From the NCBI GenBank assembly GCA_002441265.1, contig DJVQ01000053.1, positions 50,006-56,478 on the forward strand: a stretch of 6,473 nucleotides of DNA. Direction: 5' to 3'. A program made the translations under genes and the position numbers. Numbering within the stretch: position 1 is the stretch's first letter; every line of letters starts with the position of its first letter. Below, in pieces: positions 6,391 through 6,473 of this stretch. Source of the stretch: Syntrophaceae bacterium UBA6252 (GTDB lineage Bacteria > Desulfobacterota > Syntrophia > Syntrophales > UBA6807). The notes under the pieces were generated by a model that saw only the letters and a list, made by a program, of their open reading frames with translations, was not told the origin of the DNA and made no database searches.

Positions 6391-6473
6391 AAGCCGACGG
6401 GGCCGGTTCTTTGAAAATGGCGGGCTCGGTCCTTGGAAGAAAATGGGATCAGTCCTTGACACTTGACGAAATT
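6391..6473. other. Downstream intergenic stretch, truncated by the window edge
   Basis: There is no gene and no clear terminator hairpin with a T run after the kinase stop. TTGACA at 6456-6461 could be a -35 hexamer for a next gene, but its -10 would fall beyond the window. The text shows a loose, degenerate repetition of GGTTCTTTGAAAATGG (6405-6420) and GGTCCTTGGAAGAAAATGG (6428-6446), which may be chance. Confidence 0.4.

Noticed and set aside
5335..6462. A 375-codon open frame on the minus strand opposite the kinase core and receiver
   Set aside because: It is antisense to conserved HisKA, HATPase and receiver motifs and has no domain signature of its own.
1..6473. CRISPR array, tRNA, rRNA, toxin-antitoxin, phage or defence genes
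   Set aside because: I saw no regularly spaced direct repeats, tRNA-like cloverleaf, rRNA text or matching protein motifs on either strand.

Overview
This is a GC-rich bacterial window. All three convincing genes are on the + strand. The best lineage guess is a Desulfobacterota (former Deltaproteobacteria) organism, possibly syntrophic or sulfate-reducing. The grounds are the kind of multi-PAS hybrid histidine kinase present, a beta-oxidation accessory enzyme, and intergenic palindromes and a repeat fragment that I recall from that group. The lineage rests on memory and style of sequence; there is no rRNA or other marker gene here.

Layout. Bases 1-306 hold no gene: a likely fragment of a dispersed intergenic repeat with a perfect 7-bp hairpin, then featureless sequence leading into a strong Shine-Dalgarno site. 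Bases 307-1488 encode an M24-fold (Xaa-Pro peptidase-like) protein that has lost several catalytic residues of the classical peptidases. After 76 bases, 1565-2314 encodes a crotonase-superfamily protein whose active-site pattern fits a delta3,delta2-enoyl-CoA isomerase better than a hydratase. The two genes probably form one transcription unit. Bases 2315-2679 are a dense regulatory gap: a nested palindrome of about 93 bases that could end transcription in both directions, an AT-rich patch with a perfect 6-1-6 palindrome, a textbook sigma-70 promoter (TTGACA, 17 bp, TATAAT), and a leader of about 134 bases with competing hairpins. Bases 2680-6390 encode a 1236-residue membrane hybrid histidine kinase (periplasmic double-Cache sensor, four PAS domains, HisKA, HATPase, C-terminal receiver). 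The last 83 bases hold no gene.

How the parts relate. The first pair looks metabolic: double-bond shifting on unsaturated acyl-CoAs beside an M24-fold protein of unknown substrate. The kinase is separated from them by a terminator-like structure and its own consensus promoter, so it is a separate unit. It should sense an extracytoplasmic small molecule through the Cache module and cytoplasmic cues through PAS domains, then pass phosphate from His881 to Asp1169 in its own receiver. No partner phosphotransfer protein or DNA-binding regulator is in the window.

I found no CRISPR array, tRNA, rRNA, transposase or clear new defence or mobile system. The points most worth a second look are the M24 protein with its altered active site, the nested palindrome, the consensus promoter with an adjacent palindrome, and the duplicated PFYG-type PAS domain.
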